Part shown: in pieces, positions 60,298 to 64,000 of the stretch
How positions within the stretch are numbered: position 1 is the first letter of the stretch
Layout of the letters: every line of letters starts with the position of its first letter
Source of the DNA: Bacteroidales bacterium
GTDB lineage: Bacteria; Bacteroidota; Bacteroidia; Bacteroidales; UBA3663
Direction of reading: 5' to 3'
Assembly (NCBI GenBank): GCA_017618715.1
Contig: JAFZTS010000027.1
Coordinates: 1 to 64,000 of the forward strand
DNA length: 64,000 bases
Notes under the pieces: generated by a model
What the model saw: the letters and a program-made list of their open reading frames with translations, nothing else
Databases searched by the model: none
What the model was told of the DNA's origin: nothing
Made by a program: the position numbers and the translations under genes

Positions 60298-61260
60298 TCA
60301 ATTTTCTTTGTATTCTTCCTTGATGGGAGCGAGCTGACGAGAGTAGGTGGGGAAAAGGTCGCTGAGCTTGTCGTAGATGGTCTTTTTCTCCGTCATAGGG
60401 GCTTCGCTGTAGATGTTGACGAGTTCGTCAAGCTTGGCATTGATGAAGAGAGAGAGGAGTGGAGTCATGGCATCGGCTGAACGCACAGTGGCGAGTTTCT
60501 CGAAGGATGCGGAGATCTGCGTGCGTCCCTTATCGACAGATTGCGCCATCTGGTCGAGACCTTGACGATGGTAGGTATACCACATCTCGCGGAATTCCTG
60601 CTGATTCTGGTCGAGGAGAGCGGTGATGATGGCATGGCGGTTGGTCTTCGAGTCGAAGGCCTTCCAGCCGTTGCTGTCGGACGACTGCATCTGACTGACG
60701 ATGCTTTCGCATTTGCGCAGATACTGTTCGCCGCCCTTGTTGCTGAACGAATCGAAATCGAAACCGAGGACGAGATAGATGTAATAAGCTACGGTTGCAA
60801 TAAGTTCGTTGTCGAGATTAAACTCATTGTAAGTGAGATTTTCTCCTTCTTGATAGGGTAGGGTGACGAGGTCGTCTCGCCAATTGATGAGGATGCTTTG
60901 GTAGGTGGAGTTATAGACGGGGCGGCGTGCCTGGACGGTGACTGACACCTTATATACATCGGACTGCACTACCTCGTTGATGGTGAGTGCAAAGGTGCAG
61001 GTGATCTTCTCGATGGTCGAGAACTGCGTGCCCGTCCACTGCTGACCGTTGATGAACTCCTCGAGGCTCTCCTTGAGTGTCTCGAAACGTGGACGCAGCG
61101 AGGCATCGATCTGCTGTGTGTTGATGGTCACCGTCGCATTCAGTTCCTGTGCAGGCAGCAGAGATGGAGTAACAAGAAGAATTAGGGTGAAGAGGATCCC
61201 CACCCTTATTCTTCCCCACAATGAGGGAATGATTATTTTCTCAAATATTGTTCTTTTCAT
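60298..61260 (-). CDS. porD: DUF4835 family protein, type IX secretion component PorD
   Basis: The protein of 320 residues has an export signal (LFTLILLVTPSLLPAQ) and, right after it, the family start QELNATVTINTQQI. Other family features are FINGQQWTGTQFSTIEKI, INWRDDLVTLPYQEGENLTYNEF and a stretch with YYIYLVLGFDFDSFS followed by GGEQYLRKCE. DUF4835 proteins are annotated as PorD; the precise role in secretion is unclear. The N-terminus is longer than usual: ~16 extra residues (with IIIPSLWGRIRVGI) come from a short DNA element resembling dispersed repeats. It lies 4 bp before recN. Confidence 0.85.
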   Translation of the reverse strand: MKRTIFEKIIIPSLWGRIRVGILFTLILLVTPSLLPAQELNATVTINTQQIDASLRPRFETLKESLEEFINGQQWTGTQFSTIEKITCTFALTINEVVQSDVYKVSVTVQARRPVYNSTYQSILINWRDDLVTLPYQEGENLTYNEFNLDNELIATVAYYIYLVLGFDFDSFSNKGGEQYLRKCESIVSQMQSSDSNGWKAFDSKTNRHAIITALLDQNQQEFREMWYTYHRQGLDQMAQSVDKGRTQISASFEKLATVRSADAMTPLLSLFINAKLDELVNIYSEAPMTEKKTIYDKLSDLFPTYSRQLAPIKEEYKEN

Positions 61261-61265
61261 TTACC

Positions 61266-61311
61266 TTTCGAGCCTTTCAAACCCCTCAAACCTCTCAAAC
61301 TCCTCAAACCC
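61266..61311. repeat. Degenerate 9-bp tandem repeat between porD and the exonuclease gene
   Basis: TTTCGAGCC, TTTCAAACC, CCTCAAACC, TCTCAAACT and CCTCAAACC run in phase (cores at 61268, 61277, 61286, 61295, 61304). They fill nearly the whole 51-bp gap, where many relatives have a coaBC gene. Confidence 0.75.
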
Positions 61312-62079
61312 TCACTTCTTCATCATTCCCAGCTTGATCTGCGTAAGCTCGTGCTTGGAGGAAAGGGCGAAGTCGCCATTCATCATCCATGAGTAATAAC
61401 TGGGGTCTTTGGTCAATACTTCGGTGACGGGACGACCCTTGTACTTGCCGAAATTGAAACACGGACGGTCTTTGTCGTCATATACCATGGCACCCATCGG
61501 ATCGACGTTGCGGTTCATTCTGGTGAAGTCATAGAGCCAAGAGACGTCGTTCTGAAGGTCGTCGTAACGGTCGAGCTGAGCCTGAAGCACCTCGTAGGTG
61601 GCTCTGATGTCACAGTCGGCGGAATGGGCACCATCGAGGTCCTTGCCGCAATAGAAACGGTAGGCGGCGACGAGTGTGCGCGGCTCTTTCTTGTAGAAGA
61701 TGTTCTGCACATCGATAAAGCGGACGTTGCGCGTGTCGAAGCTGACCCCTGCACGCAGAAACTCTTCGATGAGCAGTGGCACATCGAAGCGATTGGAGTT
61801 GTAGCCCGCGAGGTCGCAGCCCTTGAAGGTCTGTTCGAGCTGACTGGCCAGTTGTTTGAAGGTGGGTTTGTCTGCCACCATCTCGTCGGTGATGTGGTGG
61901 ACAGCCGTCGCTTCGGCGGGGATATGCATCTCAGGGTTTACATAGAAATTGCCCGATTTCTCTTCTCCATTTGGCATCACTTTGATGTAACCGAGTTGTA
62001 CGATGCGGTCGTGGGTGACGCTGATGCCCGTGGTCTCGAGGTCGAAGAAGATGAGGGGTTTCTTGAGATGAAGTTTCAT
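61312..62079 (-). CDS. DnaQ-like 3'-5' exonuclease (DEDDh)
   Basis: The protein of 255 residues has the exonuclease motifs: FFDLETTG (ExoI, with D and E), LAGYNSNRFDVPLL (ExoII) and a stretch with AHSADCDIRATYEVL (ExoIIIe, H and D). A C-terminal part with FNFGKYKGRPVTEVL is typical for the Bacteroidetes version. It removes 3' nucleotides, either as proofreader or in repair. It starts 9 bp after dnaN on the same strand, so it is most likely cotranscribed with the sliding clamp. Confidence 0.92.
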   Translation of the reverse strand: MKLHLKKPLIFFDLETTGISVTHDRIVQLGYIKVMPNGEEKSGNFYVNPEMHIPAEATAVHHITDEMVADKPTFKQLASQLEQTFKGCDLAGYNSNRFDVPLLIEEFLRAGVSFDTRNVRFIDVQNIFYKKEPRTLVAAYRFYCGKDLDGAHSADCDIRATYEVLQAQLDRYDDLQNDVSWLYDFTRMNRNVDPMGAMVYDDKDRPCFNFGKYKGRPVTEVLTKDPSYYSWMMNGDFALSSKHELTQIKLGMMKK

Positions 62080-62088
62080 AAGCGAGGC

Positions 62089-63216
62089 TTAGAAGTCGGT
62101 AAGCATCATCGGCATGATGAGCATGAGGAGCTGTTCGCCCTCGTTGTTCTGCACTGGGGCTACGAGGCCGGCACGGGCGGGATCGCTCAGCAGCATCTCG
62201 ATATCCTGCGAGGTGATGGTGCTGAGGATTTCGATGAGGAAGTTGGCGCGGAAACCAATGCTCATGGGTGTGCCGTCATAGGAGCAAACGAGTGTCTCGG
62301 TGCCAGAGGTGGAGTAATCGACATCCTGAGCGGAGATGGTGAGACTGCTGGCTTCGAGGTCGAACTTGACTTGGTTGGTGGCGCTGTTTGCGAAGACGGC
62401 TATGCGGCGCAGGGCAGAGAGGAACAACTGGCGGTCGATGGTGAGGCGGTTGTGGTTGTTCTTGGGGATGACCACTTCGTAGCGCGGATAGCGTCCCTCG
62501 ATGAGGGTGCAGATAAGTTCGTAGTCACCCAGCTGGAAATGCGCACTCTTGGAGTCGAAACTGATTGTGCAGAGCAGTTGGTCCTTGGCGATGATGTTCT
62601 TGAGGAGGTTGGCCGGTTTCTTGGGCAGGATGAAGTTGGCGTCAAAGCCTGGTGCGGTCACCTCGTTGATGAGACGGACAAGCTTTTTGGAGTCAGAGGC
62701 AACGAAGATGACACGGTCGGACTTGATGTCGAAATAGATGCCGTTCATGACGGGACGGAGCTCGTCTTCGGCAGTAGCAAAGAGGGTACTCTGTATGCCG
62801 TTGAGAAGAGCTTGGGCGTTGATTTCGAAACTGAGTGCACTTTCTTCGAGGGGCTTGACGCGCGGATATTCGTCGGCATTGCCGCCGATGAAGTTGTACT
62901 TGCCGTTGGCATAGCTGACGATGACCTCGTAATTGCCGTTATCAACCTCGATGGTTAGCTGCTGCTGTGGCATTTCCTTGAGTGGATCCATGATGGTTTT
63001 GGCAGGTACGACAAAGGCCCCGGCACCCTCGACGTCATGGATGGGGACGGAAGTGATCATGGTAGTGCTGCCATCGCTGGCAGTGACTGTAAGCCTTTCT
63101 TCACCGATGTCGAAACGGAAGTTATCGAGGACAGGCATAGGGTTCTTGCTCAGCAGCACACGGCTGATGGCGTTCAAATGACTCATGAGGTCGGAACTGA
63201 GTACTTCGAATTTCAT
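62089..63216 (-). CDS. dnaN: DNA polymerase III beta subunit (sliding clamp)
   Basis: The protein of 375 residues consists of three similar clamp domains. N-terminus MKFEVLSSDLMSHLNAISRVL and segments such as PVLDNFRFDIGEERLTVTASDGSTTM, RPVMNGIYFDIKSDRVIFVASDSKKL and EGRYPRYEVVIPKNNHN are clear, as is the C-terminal LIMPMML close to the pocket for polymerase binding. The ring keeps the replicative polymerase on DNA. It is upstream of the exonuclease gene in this run. Confidence 0.97.
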   Translation of the reverse strand: MKFEVLSSDLMSHLNAISRVLLSKNPMPVLDNFRFDIGEERLTVTASDGSTTMITSVPIHDVEGAGAFVVPAKTIMDPLKEMPQQQLTIEVDNGNYEVIVSYANGKYNFIGGNADEYPRVKPLEESALSFEINAQALLNGIQSTLFATAEDELRPVMNGIYFDIKSDRVIFVASDSKKLVRLINEVTAPGFDANFILPKKPANLLKNIIAKDQLLCTISFDSKSAHFQLGDYELICTLIEGRYPRYEVVIPKNNHNRLTIDRQLFLSALRRIAVFANSATNQVKFDLEASSLTISAQDVDYSTSGTETLVCSYDGTPMSIGFRANFLIEILSTITSQDIEMLLSDPARAGLVAPVQNNEGEQLLMLIMPMMLTDF

Positions 63217-63279
63217 AGTGTCTATATTTCTTTGTTAATGATTAACGGATATATGGATGGTTATATTACATATAACAAT

Positions 63280-63325
63280 CGGGCAAATATCGGTATATTT
63301 TGCGAAATTACCAAATATTTGCCCG
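63280..63325. promoter_or_regulatory. Inverted repeat upstream of dnaN
   Basis: CGGGCAAATAT (63280-63290) and ATATTTGCCCG (63315-63325) are perfect 11-bp arms with a 24-bp spacer. Each contains CAAATAT/ATATTTG, close to a -7 box. There is no T tract after it on the reverse strand, so an operator or promoter element is more likely than a terminator. It lies in the 181-bp pepD-dnaN gap, which holds no gene. Confidence 0.45.
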
Positions 63326-63397
63326 AAAAAATGCAATTTTTCTATGAATTCGTCCGAAAATCACCCTTTTGAGTGATTCAATGACCTATCATTTGTC

Positions 63398-64000
63398 TCA
63401 AATGGAGGAAATGATCTCCTTGACATATGGCCAGAACTTGGCTACCGAAGAGATGGAGAGTTTCTCTTCGGGCGAGTGGATGGCTACCATGGTGGGGCCT
63501 ACGCTGACCATGTCGAGCCAAGGATACTTGGTGAGGAAGAGTCCAGTCTCAAGTCCGGCATGGATGGCCGTGGTCTCTGGCTCAGCGCCAAATACCTTGC
63601 GATAGGCAGCCTCGGTAACCTTCACCATGCGGCTGTTGGGATTGGGTGCCCAACCTGGGTAACCCTCGCCCTGTGAGACTTCGGCTCCAGCCATGTCGAA
63701 GACGGTCTTGACCATCTGGGCAATCATGCGCTTCTGGCTTTCGACACTGGAACGCTGGCTGGTCTCGACACGAATGGTGCCAGGTTCAACGATTTTGACG
63801 GATGCGAGGTTGGTCGATGTCTCGACAAGACCGGGCATGGAGTGGCTCATGCCGATGACACCGTGAGGAGCTGCAATGAGTGCCTTGATGAGGTTGCAGA
63901 CCACAGCGGGCTCGATGACTTCGGCAGGGGTTTCGACGGTCTCGATGGTCATCATGAACGAAGGTTCTACGCCAGCTACCTCGACTTCGACCATGGCAAC
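63398..64000 (-). CDS. pepD: Aminoacyl-histidine dipeptidase, C-terminal part (runs past the window)
   Basis: About 200 C-terminal residues of an M20-family PepD are visible, with the stop codon at 63398; the gene begins beyond 64000. The typical end is present: GVIGMSHSMPGLVETSTNLASVK (substrate and dimer part), EGYPGWAPNPNSRMV, AIHAGLETGLF (a metal glutamate) and VSVGPTMVAIHSPEEKLSI (a metal histidine). The enzyme is a zinc dipeptidase for Xaa-His and other dipeptides. Confidence 0.9.
   Translation of the reverse strand, partial: VAMVEVEVAGVEPSFMMTIETVETPAEVIEPAVVCNLIKALIAAPHGVIGMSHSMPGLVETSTNLASVKIVEPGTIRVETSQRSSVESQKRMIAQMVKTVFDMAGAEVSQGEGYPGWAPNPNSRMVKVTEAAYRKVFGAEPETTAIHAGLETGLFLTKYPWLDMVSVGPTMVAIHSPEEKLSISSVAKFWPYVKEIISSI

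Noticed and set aside
61624..62958. 444-codon forward ORF antisense to the exonuclease and dnaN
   Set aside because: It spans two well-supported genes on the other strand and has no recognisable protein features.

Overview
The window looks like a piece of a Bacteroidales chromosome, most likely Prevotella or a close relative. The evidence is a SusC/SusD polysaccharide utilization locus, type IX secretion genes (sprA, the DUF5103 plug gene, and a DUF4835/PorD gene), an ECF sigma/anti-sigma/TonB-receptor cassette, a BspA-type leucine-rich-repeat protein, and promoters with the Bacteroidetes -7 box TAnnTTTG. All names come from reading the sequence; no database search was run.

Layout. 1-400: the 3' end of an rRNA operon (23S end, tRNA-Gln, 5S, terminator). 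0.5-4.5 kb: an AT-richer accessory stretch with a short TPR lipoprotein, a membrane-anchored LRR protein, a small unknown protein, a strong terminator and then an unusual array of hairpins repeated exactly every 42 bp. 4.5-10.7 kb: msrC (reverse), an ECF sigma/anti-sigma/outer-membrane receptor operon, and a secreted CE4 deacetylase fused to an SGNH esterase. 10.7-23.8 kb: ten genes all on the reverse strand (pheT, yebC, three methylmalonyl-CoA decarboxylase subunits, an LptF/G permease, an aminotransferase, PBP1A, an aquaporin and a P-loop/CYTH protein). 24.0-31.7 kb: sprA, the giant type IX translocon gene. 31.8-41.3 kb: forward genes galE, the T9SS plug gene, rpoN, a PAP2-like membrane protein, purE, ispG and a GH2 glycosidase. 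41.4-44.9 kb: fumarase and an acyl-CoA synthetase (reverse). 45.2-58.0 kb: a complete beta-glucan utilization locus (SusR-like regulator, SusC, SusD, a three-module surface glycan-binding lipoprotein, GH16 laminarinase, GH3 glucosidase). 58.1-64.0 kb: a YkvA-like protein, then recN, porD, an exonuclease, dnaN and the end of pepD on the reverse strand.

How the genes work together. The PUL reads as one pathway: GH16 cuts beta-1,3 or mixed-linkage glucan at the surface, SusD and the triple-module lipoprotein hold it, SusC imports it, GH3 releases glucose, and the membrane-spanning regulator controls transcription, possibly through two copies of a 13-bp site before susC. SprA, plug and PorD belong to one secretion machine but lie in separate transcription units.

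The least explained features are the 42-bp-phased array of alternating hairpins with compensatory arm changes (4.0-4.4 kb); degenerate 9-bp tandem repeats of different sequence in three separate intergenic spacers (38.8, 41.3 and 61.3 kb), with related repeats inside recN; a perfect 16-bp palindrome next to a promoter at 58.05 kb; and two conserved gene clusters that each seem to lack an expected member (the decarboxylase beta subunit, and coaBC).
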